From: Nectonema munidae | Lineage: Eukaryota > Nematomorpha > Nectonematoida > Nectonematidae | DNA length: 64,000 nucleotides | Assembly (NCBI GenBank): GCA_030549495.1 | Contig: JAUIRK010000059.1 | Location: 248,001-312,000, forward strand | Direction of reading: 5' to 3' | Shown here: positions 43,706 through 53,960 of the stretch, one piece after another | Layout of the letters: each line of letters begins with the position of its first letter | Position numbering within the stretch: position 1 is the stretch's first letter | Notes under the pieces: generated by a model | Database searches by the model: none | The model's input: only the letters and a program-made list of their open reading frames with translations | Told to the model about the DNA's origin: nothing | Program-made: the position numbers and the translations under genes

Positions 43706-46367
43706 TTAACCCTATCAGTGACGGGGGAGTGGCTATTTTAGCCCCCCCCCCTCAACTAAAATTACTCTTGTACCAAATTGGCTACATCTTTTGCTACCAT
43801 ACTTCATGTCATTTCCTAAAATTGATTTTTTTTTGCATTTGGATTTCAAGATACTTATAAGCGTGAAACAAAGTTGCGCTTTATTTTTAAAATCTGTCTC
43901 CGAGAACACTCATTCAAATTTTACATGAAATATACACATTTTCATATCAAATCAAAAATGCCTATTTATGTGTATTAGAAATAAAAATCTTTCTTCGAGA
44001 ACACTCATTCAAATTTTACATGAAATATACACATTTTCATATCAGATCAAAAATGCCAATTTCATTTATAGATTGTTTTTGCATTTAAATTCAAAAGAAC
44101 CTATAAGTGTAAAATAAATTTGTGGTTCACTTCTAAAAATTATTCCCAAAAACAAAATTTGCGGTTTACATCTAAAATTTGACTACCAGAATATTCATTT
44201 AAATTTTACATGAAATACACACATTTTTGTAACAAATCAACAATGCCAATTAAAATGATAGATTGTTTTTGTATTTAGAATTTGAAAATACTTGTAAGCG
44301 TGAATCAAATTTGCAAATCAGGTGTTTTACACATACGTACCCATTTTCAAGTAGGCTCAATCTAACAGTGATGTTTATTTTTTATAAAAATTAATCATAC
44401 CTGTCAAAAAATGATTGACATATGACACTTCAACTGAAATAAAGGACTTCATGATTAAATAGTTATACGTAGCTATATATGTAATTTATTTTGTCACAGA
44501 ACAAATAGAATTATAAGTAGGCGAAACAAAATTGCAAAAAAAGAAAATATATCTGAAAATGATATAGAACTAAAAACGGGATTTTATACCGAATTCAATG
44601 AGGTGATTTTTTTTTAATGAAATTAATTAAATACAAAACAAGGATTCTGTAGAGGCATATTTTGATGCGCATCATTTTATTTGAAGGAGAAAGTCAGTTC
44701 GTTTATACCATTCACTTTACAATATCTCTAAACAAGCTGAATTGGTCAATTTAAATAAGTTTCGGGTTTGACCATTTTGAGAAAGTTTTATACGTGTAAT
44801 CAAACAATATACAAATGAACGAAGATGATAAAGTTGAAACATAATTTATTTATTATAAAAAATTAATCGTTTTTATATCTAATCATTTGGTTGTCGTATC
44901 GTTTCTCTAAAATGAAAAATATTTTCACCTCAACGTGAGTTTTCTGCATAAAATTTGCTATTTTATTTAATAATTGCTGGCAGTATTTAAAAAAAGTGAA
45001 TGATCTCCTTTATTAAAAACTGTCAATGATTATAAAAATAGTTTTAAAAAGAGAGAGAAAAACTTTATCTTCAATATATGCATCGTTACCTTGGCAAAAC
45101 TTGGACGGCATTTTCTGAAGAAGAGGGAGCCTACTTTATATTTACAAATGTAAGAAATTTTTAGAAGTTATAACTTCATTTCTTCGAAATAGAAATTTAT
45201 CAAATTTTGCATATCTGTATGCACATATAAATGGAATATTCAAATTTGAAAAAATTCAAAAAAATATACATAATATTTAAAAAACATGATGTAATCATGC
45301 AAACTCCAGTTGAAATATAATTCACAGCGTAATTTTCATTTTATAGTCTAAAAATGAAAAAAAAAATTTTGAACATAAATATATGAATCAATTTTATAGT
45401 ATAATGATGAGTATCAAAATTAATATTCGTGCCTCATTTGAAATTTTGATACTGAAAAATTTGTTTTATTATTATAGATTTCAAATAAAATCTAAACTTC
45501 AAAGAGAAATAAATTCATTTGTGAAACTAAAAATTTGAATATAGTCTTTACAGAATAGTATCAAAACAAATCGTTCAAAAATCAGTACAATATATCTGAC
45601 CGCAAACAAACCACGATTTTAAAAATGTCACAAATTAATCAAAAATGTTAAAAAAAACTTTATATAACTACTTAAAAAAAGAGTTAATTTTTTCACTTGG
45701 GCTGTCATATGTCAATCAAATTTTTGACAAGTTTGATTGATTTTTAAAAAAAATAAACGTGACCATCGTATTCAGCATACATGAAAACGGGTTTATATAA
45801 ATAGAAAACGTTGTATAACCATTTAAACTAAAAGTTTCTTTTTTTAGTTGAGCTGTCATATATCAATCCATTTTTTTACAGGTTTGGTTGATTTAAAAAA
45901 AATAAACGTGACCATCGTGTTCAGCACACTTGAAAATGGATATATATATATATATATATATATATGTAAAAAACTTGGTATAACCATTTAAACTAAAAGT
46001 TTCTTTTTTTAGTTGAGCTGTCATATATCAATCAATTATTTGACAGGTTTGGTTGATTTTTTTAAATAAACGTGACCATCGTGTTCAGCACAATTGAAAA
46101 TGGGTATATATGTGTAAAAAATTTTGTATACCCATTTAAACTAAAAGTTTCTTTTTTTACTTGAGCTGTCAACTATCATTCGCTTTTTGACAAGTTTGAT
46201 TGATTTTTATAAAAAAATAAATGTAACGATCAGATTCGCAATCAATCATTTAGTAGGTTCACGCGAAAATTTTGTAAAAATTAGCAATTATTCAAGAAAG
46301 ACCGGGGGGGATAGCCCCCCCCCCCCCCCGTCACTAAGGAAATGTAAATAGGCCGTCACAGGGTTAA
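43706..46367. mobile_element. Divergent satellite-bearing TTAA element
   Basis: It starts TTAACCCTATCAGTGACGG and ends CCGTCACAGGGTTAA, inverted ends at TTAA. Homopolymer runs follow each (C run at about 43741-43751; G then C runs at about 46304-46329), with the palindrome GGCTATTTTAGCC near the left. The left arm has diverged unit-Y copies (43850-44320) followed by one inverted unit X (44320-44440). The right arm has direct unit-X copies (45680-46240) with a (TA)n run at 45940-45965. The middle (44480-45620) shows no coding frame. The Y / inverted X / middle / X order suggests a foldback plan for the family. Confidence 0.75.
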
Positions 46368-46513
46368 TTGAGCTAAGGATATGTCTTTTGTGATCTCTGA
46401 ATGTAACTCTGTGAATGTAAACGAATTTTAGTTTTTTACATTTTCAGCATCAATAAATAAAAAAACGAAATATCAAAAAATCGAGTTATGCATTTCGAAT
46501 CGTTTATTTTGCC

Positions 46514-48115
46514 TTAGTAATGTTGAGTTTTTAAAATTTTTGCCGCAGAAAAAGATGGATTTTTAATATAATTAGACATACTTTTGGTAGTGAAGATTTT
46601 GGTTAGCGGAGATTTTGGTAGCGGAGATTTTGGTTGGCGGAGATTTTGACTTGTATTCGTTCTAACTACAGTCTTACTGTTTTTGTACATTTCCATTACT
46701 AACCTTACTAATTTTCCTGGTACTTCTTTCTTCCAAACAAGCATAAAGTAGATCTCTAGGTACCCTGTCATAAGCCTTCTCCATATCAATAAATCCAGAA
46801 TAAACAGACATATCTTTCCAGAGTTTTTTCTATCAGTTGTCTCGCTACGACACCAACTGTGCTTTTACCTGGCATAACACCAAATTGTTTTTTTCCTCAG
46901 TCCATATTATGTTAAACATATCCGTCAACCATTTAATGCACAATTCACCACCAGCCTTAAACATATCTATACTGACTTCACTTAAACCTGTCGCTTTATT
47001 CGATTTCATCACCTTCAAAGTCAAATCACCTTCAACTTCTTCCACTTCCCTACTTCTGGAACAGCGTCTCTTTCATTCTCTACATTTAACAATTCCTCAA
47101 AATAGTCCGCCCACTTTTCACCAATCTCTTTGTTATCAAAAAGTATCTTTCCATTAGCGTCCTTTATCAAATCAATATTTCCTGTTTCTTCTTTTTCCCT
47201 TTGTTTTATTTTCGCAATTTTAAGAATGTTGTTTTGCCCTTCTTTGCTGCTAAGTTCATCGTACATCGTTTGTGTTCCTTTCTTCCTAGCTGCAGATGTA
47301 ATCATTTTGGCTTCCTTCTTTTTAAACGTATACTTCATTTTGTCTTCATCTAACTTTGTTTTTAAATAACGCTTATATGCAGACTTCTTTTCACTTAGGG
47401 TTGCTTCACATCCTCATCCCACCACCAGGTTTCTTTCTTCAACTTTGCGAGCTTTTGACCTTCCTAGAACCTTTTCGCTCACCTCAATTAATGTTTTCTT
47501 AACTTTCCCTCACCTTTCATCTACAGTATCTTTTTACCAATCATGTCTTTAAATTCCTTCATCGCTTTAGGCTCCATACTTTTATTTTGTCAATCTTCTT
47601 CACTTTTTGCTCTTTATTTTTCTTTTCCACAAATCCACTACCAACAATTGATGCTGGTTCACAATATCGCTGCTAGGTATCGCTTTACAGTCCTTAACAT
47701 ATTTGATGATTTCTTTTTCCTTGACCATGAAATAATCAATTTGACTCATTTTACCTCCACTTTTATATGTAACAAGATGTTCTTTCTTTTTCTTACTTGG
47801 TATTACAAATATAAAGTTCTTTCCTCTGTGCCATATCTAATTTTCTCTCACCTTCCTCGTTTCTTTTACCGCAACCATGCCCTCCATGCACCAAAGAATA
47901 CCCGTTTCGCTCATCCCCACGTGTCCATTCAAGTGAGCTCCGATTATCACACTTTCATTCTCCATCACTTCGTCAATCATACCTTCTAAATTCTGCACAA
48001 AAGCCAACTTCTCTTCTTTCTTACAACCTGCTTGAGGTGCATATGCTGATATTACCCAAAAAATTTCATTTTGTCCTTTTAGTTTTACTCCAATCATTCT
48101 AGCCAGGTGTTATTG
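46514..48115 (-). pseudogene. RTE-clade LINE, endonuclease to early RT
   Basis: The minus strand gives VISAYAPQAGCKKEEKLAFV with NLEGMIDEVM (endonuclease middle, 47837-48097), NIDLIKDANGKILFDNKEIG then EKWADYFEELLN (47021-47338), VMKSNKATGLSEVSIDMFKA then CIKWLTDMFNIIW (46845-47045), and DVPWKKEVP-like RT sequence to 46514. All match RTE ('KW-EYFE-LLN', 'KA-G-D-I-x-E-x-x-K-x-G'). Stops and shifts separate them. A 22-bp minisatellite (AGCGGAGATTTTGGT steps) ends it at about 46597-46650. It may be the upstream half of the same family as the 42.5-kb piece. Confidence 0.8.
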
Positions 48116-48278
48116 TTTTACTTTTAAGTATATATAGGAAATGATATAAAATAAAAGGAGGAATATAGGATATTCGATAATTATTATCAAAATATAAAAG
48201 TTAAAATAATTAATTATCAAATTCCATACTTCATTTGGTTATTTGTATATCAAATTTGTTGAATGAAACAGACAATAG
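48116..48278. other. Short spacer
   Basis: AT-rich; nothing recognised. Confidence 0.4.
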
Positions 48279-48286
48279 AAAACAAC

Positions 48287-49243
48287 GGTCGACATACATT
48301 TCGCCCCATAGACAATTCGCCCCATAGATAATTCGCCCCATGGACAAATTGTCTCATAGGCTATTTGTTTCATCCATCTTAGTTTATTATGTGTAAAATT
48401 ATTAAAAATAATTATATTGTTTATTTTATCTCTATTAAATTATTTCAAATTAATCATTTTATCTCTTAATTTTTTTTATCACTTTTAAATCATTTTAAAT
48501 TATTGATGATGAAAATGAAGAAAACGATAATTAGATGATATTACAATTATAAGATATTAATTTTTATTTTGTTTAAAAATTTTAAATATTTATTTCATTT
48601 ATAAAAGAACTGCCTTTCAAAAAAACTAAATAAAATTAAAATAAATAAAAATAATAAATTTTTATTCAGATGAGTTGTGATATTAGGCAAAACTTTTATA
48701 TGCCAAACCGTTTTATGAAAAATAGTCTTATGAAAAAAGCGTAAAAAGAGTCTAAAAAATTTTAAAAATGGTTTTATTAAGACAATAGTGCTTATTGATC
48801 TGCATAAATAGAGTAAATTGTCTATGTCAAGAATTGTGTTATAAAAATAGAGCAAATTTTTAATGGAAAGTATTGTCTTATGAAAATAAAAGGACTAGAG
48901 GTTTTATAAAAATAATAGAGCCGATTCTCTTATAAAAATAATGGGGCAAATTGAGCATGAGGCAAATCGTCTTATGAAAATTATAAGGTGAATTATTTTA
49001 TGAAAATAATGGGGCAAATTGTTTTATGAAAATAATGGGGCAAATTGTTTTTAGTGATGTGAATTGTCCATGACACAAAATGTCTTATGAAAATAATAGG
49101 ACGAACTGTCCATGAGACAAAATGTCTTATCAAAATAATGGGGCGAACTGTCCATGAGACAAAATGTCTTATGAAAATAATGGGGCGAATTGTGCATGGA
49201 CGAACTGTCTTATGAAAATAATTGGGCGAAATGTCTGAGGACC
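48287..49243. mobile_element. 957-bp TIR element built from CGCCCCAT minisatellites
   Basis: The left end GGTCGACATACATTTCGCCC and the inverted right end GGTCCTCAGACATTTCGCCC match, and AAAACAAC flanks both sides (48279-48286; 49244-49251), an 8-bp target duplication. Both ends consist of sub-repeats: ATTCGCCCCATAGACA on the left, and on the right a 42-bp unit with GGGGCGAACTGTCCATGAGA repeated about five times (49000-49240). Ends made of sub-repeats and the GG start are like the MULE at 3484-4545, so a MULE origin is likely, though the target length would also fit hAT. A 60-odd-residue repeat frame on the minus strand is only the translated 42-bp unit. Confidence 0.75.
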
Positions 49244-49375
49244 AAAACAACTATAGAAAGTAAAAATTAGAAGAATGAAAAATCGCGTTTGCCTCCCTGC
49301 ATAAGCAAAAAAGCCTTACTTGTTATAAATTGGTGTATAAAAATAAGGATGCAATATGAATTAAAATATTGAAAA

Positions 49376-49640
49376 CAGGGCCGCACATCCATTTTTCACT
49401 AAAAATTAATTTTTTAGTGAAGGGGAGGGGGGTGCGTTTTACGCCCCCAGTACTAATAGGGTTAATCATATTTGGGGTTTACTCTTAAAAATTGTCTCAA
49501 CAACATTCATTCAAATTTTACAATGAAATATATGTTTTTATACCAAATCGATCATGCTGTTTTCATTTTTTAACTCATTTTTCACATTTAGGATTTAATA
49601 CATATAAGCAGGGGCGCACATGGGGGGGGCGAAAAAAATT
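49376..49640. repeat. Nested fragments: TTAA-element end and a unit-Y copy
   Basis: At 49397-49465 the sequence ends GCCCCCAGTACTAATAGGGTTAA, the terminal repeat of the satellite-bearing TTAA family in inverted orientation. Directly after TTAA a unit-Y copy runs to about 49600. The TTCACTAAAAA...TTTTTAGTGAA palindrome at 49395-49422 centres on another TTAA. Similar phrases CAGGGCCGCACATCC (49378) and CAGGGGCGCACATGG (49609) bracket the block. Confidence 0.55.
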
Positions 49641-50388
49641 GCTCTTTGTTTGATTTTGATGTAAATAAATGGGGAGGCATTTGTGTAAAATTATATTAAC
49701 ACTTAAGTTTCCAATAATCTCTTTGAGTGCTTTGAATGTATAAATTTTTGTTTAATCCTTATTTTAGATAAGTCAAAATTAGTATTTTTTTTTATCTATT
49801 TTACAGTTATTTTGTTTAATAATATATTTAGAGAGATTGAAACTTTTTCTTTAATGTAAAAAACATATAAGATCATTAAAAATTGAAAAGAATCTTTATA
49901 CAACTTGCAAAGAGCATTAGAAATGTATTGATGTCATAAAATTTGAGTCAATCTGTTTTCAAAACAAAACACTTTTTACCCCGTTGTCTGCTAATAAAAT
50001 CAAAGTTGTACCAAACTTTATTATAAAAAATAACACAATAACGTTGTCTGCCGTTTAATATATATCAAATAAAATACACTATAATTTATGGAAAGTTAAT
50101 ATTTTATCATCTAATTCTAATTGGTTATGGTGGATAAAATATCGAGACGTTGTCTCGCGTGTGCGGGGTTCGGAGTGTGTCACGAAATAAGAAAAAAATT
50201 TGCCATTAAAATTTAAATATTTGCAATAAATGCTAGGGACATAGGATGTGTATGTTTTTATAATCTAAAATTGATTTTAAATATTTTAATTACGTTTAAA
50301 ATTGCTTAAAATTTGTTTAAAATTGCTTAATTTTTTTTTTAAATTTCTTAATTTGAATTAATTGTGCATGCGTTTCGTTTTATTTTAG
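49641..50388. other. Intron sequence, no gene seen
   Basis: AT-rich intron leading to the TTTCGTTTTATTTTAG acceptor of the exon at 50389; nothing else recognised. Confidence 0.45.
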
Positions 50389-50463
50389 GCATCTTTGAAG
50401 TATGAAGACGTAAAGATTTCGAATAAACGAGCATTTTTACTAATTAAACATGATTCTGAATTG
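50389..50463 (+). CDS. DPP4-family gene, propeller exon (B)
   Basis: Acceptor TTTTATTTTAG, donor GTAATA; 25 codons, phase 0 to 0. Product: ASLKYEDVKISNKRAFLLIK then HDSEL. It aligns with the DPP6/DPP10 stretch 'SL...YEISPDREYALF-YNVE' at the start of the beta-propeller. It is one of four exons packed into about 1.9 kb. The preceding coding part (start of propeller, phase 1 to 0) was not found in the 23-kb transposon-rich intron. Confidence 0.7.
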
Positions 50464-50512
50464 GTAATATACTATTTTATGTTGCTTAAAACGTTACATT
50501 CTCATTATTTAG

Positions 50513-50565
50513 GATGAAAATGGCATACGAGTTTCATCATATACGATTTATGATGTGAAAAAGAG
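50513..50565 (+). CDS. DPP4-family gene, propeller exon (C)
   Basis: A tiny exon: acceptor TTATTTAG, donor GTAAGC, 53 bases, phase 0 to 2. Product DENGIRVSSYTIYDVKKR, where the last codon is completed by the next exon. It corresponds to 'YRHSYT-YYVYDI' in the family (strand before the linker to the next blade). The 49-base intron before it is very short, which is normal in compact invertebrate gene regions and contrasts with the 23-kb intron upstream. Confidence 0.7.
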
Positions 50566-51372
50566 GTAAGCAACCTTACTCAGTATATCTCGTGAATATC
50601 TCTTGAGATTTTTATATCTTCGCATACCCCTAACATTTTTCTTCAGAATAAGAAAATCAAGAAACACTTTCTTTTGGAGCAGTTGGGCATTTTGCTATTG
50701 TTTGAGCTTATAATTATGATTGGATATGCGTTTATTCTACATCCTACTTTTTAGCTTTTTGAACACAGTTTTGAAATTTCAAATAACACAAGGGTCACCG
50801 AATAGTATTGTTAGTAGTTTGCCAAATTGTTCATTATAATTATTTCGAGCATGTTAAATCATTTGCAATCTTATTAAAAATGATCTAAACATTCTTAAAA
50901 ATTAAGTAAAAATGTTTAAGGCATCTCAACAAATCAGAAAAAAATTTACTCCCTAGAAAGGCTACATAGGTCATATTATAAATGATGTTCTAAAAATAAG
51001 ACTGGATCAACAGGTTAAAATTTTAGTACCCCTGTTTGTGAAAAATGTTCTGATAATGTTTGTTTTAAATGCTTATCTAACAGAACATTAAAAACTTCAT
51101 AAATTTTTTGAACCATACCGTTCTAGGGTTAATAAAATTATTTTTTGCTTATTAACTCTTAAAATTGTAACTAGAAAAAGAACAAATAATACTAGTGAAA
51201 GGCAAAATAATAAATAACATCCTAAGAATAGCCGAATTTAAAGAACTTTTAGTTTGAAATGTTTTTTCTAGATAAGTGTCATTTGAAAGCGCTGCTTTTC
51301 TCCATTTTAGCCCTTTACGCATCGAGGAGAATAATTCGAATTTTCACGAAAACAAACAATATGATGCTAAGG
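50566..51372. other. Intron sequence, no gene seen
   Basis: AT-rich. CCGTTCTAGGGTTAA near 51117-51131 looks like a stray TTAA-element end, without partner. Confidence 0.4.
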
Positions 51373-51640
51373 CTACTTCAATGATCTAATTCTTGAAGCC
51401 TCGCTCCAAATGATCTCAATCGATGCTAGCTCTGGGTGGTGTCGCGTAAATAAAGTTTCGTGACTGGTAGTGTCGATTTTCGCATTTTGCTTCAGCAGAC
51501 TCATGCCCGACATTTTACTAAAACTCTCGCATCTCATTTTTTGTCTTGGCACGACCACAACCGATTCCACATCGACGAAAAACGATGATCTTAGCCTTGC
51601 TAGATTTGCTATCAACATACATTCCGCTTTCATATTACTT
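51373..51640 (-). pseudogene. Tc1/mariner-like (DDE_3) transposase C-terminal fragment
   Basis: The minus-strand frame contains HETLFTRHHPELASIEIIWS. This resembles the end of DDE_3 transposases ('VLxxPPHHPELNPIE-x-IW'), where the last catalytic acidic residue sits in the PIE motif (here ASIE). The N-terminal part (MKAECMLIANLARLRSSFFV) is less clear. Only the C-terminal ~40 residues are convincing. It lies in an intron of the DPP-like gene, opposite strand. Confidence 0.45.
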
Positions 51641-51966
51641 CATGACTGTTATTTGCTTAACTGCCACGGCTTTTGGTGTATAGAGACTAGAGCTCTTGCA
51701 AATGCGAGGAAGGAAGGATGGGAAATGAATTCAATTGGATAGAACTTCGGAGGCACCGCAACCGAACATATGAAAGGTAGATTTTTTATGAAGGTAGAGC
51801 CCTCCTCTTCTATGCTCATAATTATGAAAAATGTCAATTTTTAACATGATCATTTAATGCTCTTCTTTTTAAATACTACCCCTGATTCAAAAGTGTGGCA
51901 TCCAAGATAAAAAAAAATCTACGGATTGAAGTGCAGTCATTTTACTTTATTTTTTTTATTTTGTAG
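51641..51966. other. Intron sequence
   Basis: No feature apart from the T-rich acceptor tract (TTATTTTTTTTATTTTGTAG) preceding the exon at 51967. Confidence 0.5.
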
Positions 51967-52060
51967 GTATTTGAAGTCTCTTTCCGATTACCTTCCTGAC
52001 AGAACCATGAACACAAGCAAATTTCAACTGGCTATTTGGAACCCCGTTTTTCTTCAAATT
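51967..52060 (+). CDS. DPP4-family gene, propeller exon (D)
   Basis: Acceptor ATTTTGTAG, donor GTAAGT; 94 bases, phase 2 to 0. It completes R of the previous exon, then YLKSLSDYLPDRTMNTSKFQ and LAIWNPVFLQI. 'LQ-A-W-P' is the conserved blade motif in DPP4 ('LQLAIWSPKG', 'LQYAGWGPKG'). The phases of C and D agree exactly, which supports both. Confidence 0.85.
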
Positions 52061-52122
52061 GTAAGTTCTCCATTTTTCCTTAGATAGGATTCTAAAAAGT
52101 TTGTTCTGTATGTTTTGCAAAG

Positions 52123-52243
52123 GCCTTCGTATTTCAAAATAACCTCTACCTTGTGCAAAACTTCGACTCCTACCCCATCAAGATGTCCTCAAATGGACGC
52201 AGCGGTTTCTTATACAATGGAATCGTGGATCCGTCGTACGCAA
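52123..52243 (+). CDS. DPP4-family gene, propeller exon (E)
   Basis: Acceptor TTTTGCAAAG, donor GTAAGC; 121 bases, phase 0 to 1. Product AFVFQNNLYLVQNFDSYPIK, then MSSNGRSGFLYNGIVDPSYA. It matches 'FVF-NNLYY...PIRLT-NG-(x)-IYNGIPDWVYEEE', one of the best conserved parts of DPP4/6/10. In DPP4 the next residues are the acidic EEE that bind the substrate amino end. Here the equivalent residues are PSYA followed by K, so the Glu pair is not evident, a hint toward a non-enzymatic DPP6/10-like role. Confidence 0.9.
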
Positions 52244-52306
52244 GTAAGCTCCGATTCTTCCCAAAAAAATCATAAGTGGTTAATATTTTTTGAAATTATT
52301 TGGTAG

Positions 52307-52431
52307 AAGTTCTTGGATTTCAGTCGAATATCTACTTTTCTCCGAATGGACTCTTTCTTGTTTATGGAGAAACGTTTTTGAATACAACTACTACACCTCA
52401 CTCTCATAATTGCTCTGAATTTTTTATTGAA
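52307..52431 (+). CDS. DPP4-family gene, propeller exon (F), 3' edge uncertain
   Basis: The acceptor ATTTGGTAG is in phase with exon E (phase 1). Product KVLGFQSNIYFSPNGLFLVY then GETFLNTTTTPHSHNCSEFF. 'WWSPNGTFLAY' is the DPP4 counterpart of YFSPNGLFLVY. The donor is not certain: GAA|GTAGTT at 52431/52432 leaves phase 0, compatible with the exon at 57033, but family members have 'YP-x-x-x-YPKAG' next, which is missing, so another phase 0-0 exon probably lies between. Confidence 0.8.
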
Positions 52432-53499
52432 GTAGTTCTTATTTGGCATTTATTCAGCATATGTTCCTCATTTTCTCCCATCTATTAAAATGTAACATGT
52501 GCGATGATACGGCGGGTATGTTTTCCATTTTAACATATCATGGATTAAGTAAATAAGGATTCCGTAGTCATCTATCCTTGATTGACAAGAAATGGGTTTC
52601 GCAAGTTACAAGACAACCTTTAGAGATCATTTGGTTAGCCAATTCTCAATCTTCTCTCAACTTACTGAGGACTCATTATGTGATATCATTTTTGTATCCA
52701 TATTCTGTGGTGGATACATAACTAAAAATATATAACTTTTTGAGTCGGTTCATTTTCATTTTTTTGTTCTTTTAAGAAGAGGAAGAAAATTTATTCAAAG
52801 TACGGCACATGGAAATAAATAAATAAAACATGTAAATTAAAAAAAAGCTGAATGAAAAAGAGAAGAAGCTTTGTTTCATGTGTTGTGTCATTTTGGTCAA
52901 TCAAATGGCTCGAATGATTGCCCATATCATAAAATTAGTATTAGAGAAGAAATGATGTGTATATGTAAAAAAGCTATTTATATAATGTATGGAAGTATTT
53001 AATATTTTTTTATTTGTGATCAAAAATCAAGTTATAAAGATAATGGGTAGGTATATATGATATCAAGAAATAAATATATTTCGATGCGTTACAATCAGAG
53101 GTTGTACCCAGAAATTTTTTCCAAGGGGTGGGGGGGGGGGGCAAAGTTGGAGTCTAATTAATTTTAAAAAGTTTTAACGATTTCAAAAACTTATTAGTTA
53201 AGTTTATTCCAATCAGTAACAGTTGCAATTATTACCTCCCTTTTCAGCTTTGTCTGGCAATAAGCAATACAAAGCTGGTACAGCTCGACCACCTATAAAA
53301 GCATGTATAGTGTACACTTGGCAAAATGCCATAATACTTAGGTGTAAAAGACAAACTCTGATCACTGCGTTCATTTATTCAGCATCGACAATTCATATGT
53401 ATATTTTCTTTTACGATCTGCACATCCCTTTATTTATTTGTATGAATAAAATATCAATACTTTTAGCTTTTCTTCACTTTGCTCTCCCTTGATGTCCTT
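52432..53499. other. Intron sequence; isolated G-rich transposon end
   Basis: Mostly featureless. At 53096 CAGAGGTTGTACCCAGAAAT followed by a 12-base G run near 53133 resembles ends of hAT MITEs. No partner end was seen. Confidence 0.4.
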
Positions 53500-53574
53500 T
53501 CTTTTTTGTCACGACCCATTTTATTTTTCACGCGACCGACTGAAGGGTCGGGACCCACAGTTTGAATAACGCTG
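53500..53574 (-). repeat. Isolated hAT terminal sequence (Charlie/SPIN-like)
   Basis: On the minus strand it begins CAGCGTTATTCAAACTGTGG then GTCCCGACCCTTCAGTCGGTC, like 'CAGxGxTxTCAAACxTGTGGGTCGCGACCC' hAT ends. It resembles the end at 7021. It directly adjoins the FLYWCH fragment. Confidence 0.6.
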
Positions 53575-53576
53575 CT

Positions 53577-53960
53577 CTAGACTCTAGAGGAATAACGAGG
53601 TCTTTGTGTTTTGCGGTACTGTAAAAGAATATTTCGGCTTTGCTTACACTGTCTGAGATTTCTTTTCAAGTGGCTCAGTGTTGGAAGATTTGCCACAGAC
53701 CCTTCACTCATGTTTTCAACGGAAATACAAATTATTTGCCGCGGAGTTTCCAGCGTATCTCTAGCTCTGTTTTTCATTTCGTGGAGTGCTTTTAAATGTT
53801 CTATTCTCATAACATCCGGGGCATGAGTATGCTCGTTCACTTGTATTTTGGCTTTGCAATCGTTTCCTGAACGTCGTAGTTCACACTCATACGACATCTT
53901 TTGCTCATTCTTTTTGTTTCGAGTACAAAGCCTTCACAAGCTATTTTTATTCCACCTTTG
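53577..53960 (-). pseudogene. FLYWCH zinc-finger N-terminus of a MULE transposase
   Basis: The minus strand reads GGIKIACEGFVLETKRM, then after a frame change MSYECELRRSGNDCKAKIQV, then NEHTHAPDVMRIEHLKALHE and MKNRARDTLETPRQII. 'GG-KI-Y-GF-Y-K.../W-C-RR-x-x-CKA-I.../EHTH-PD' is the FLYWCH finger (C-x-C...H-x-H), and 'LK-MK-RA-ET-P-QII' is the helix that follows in MULE proteins. The catalytic domain is not present. It is a different copy from the 3.5-kb MULE, which retains only the opposite end. Confidence 0.8.

Noticed and set aside
48993-49250. CRISPR-like regularly spaced 42-bp repeats
   Set aside because: Units are contiguous variants without unique spacers, in eukaryotic DNA, inside a TIR element with target duplications.
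48993-49250. Minus-strand repeat protein (FIRHFVSWTVRPII units)
   Set aside because: It is only the translation of the 42-bp minisatellite, whose length happens to be a multiple of three.
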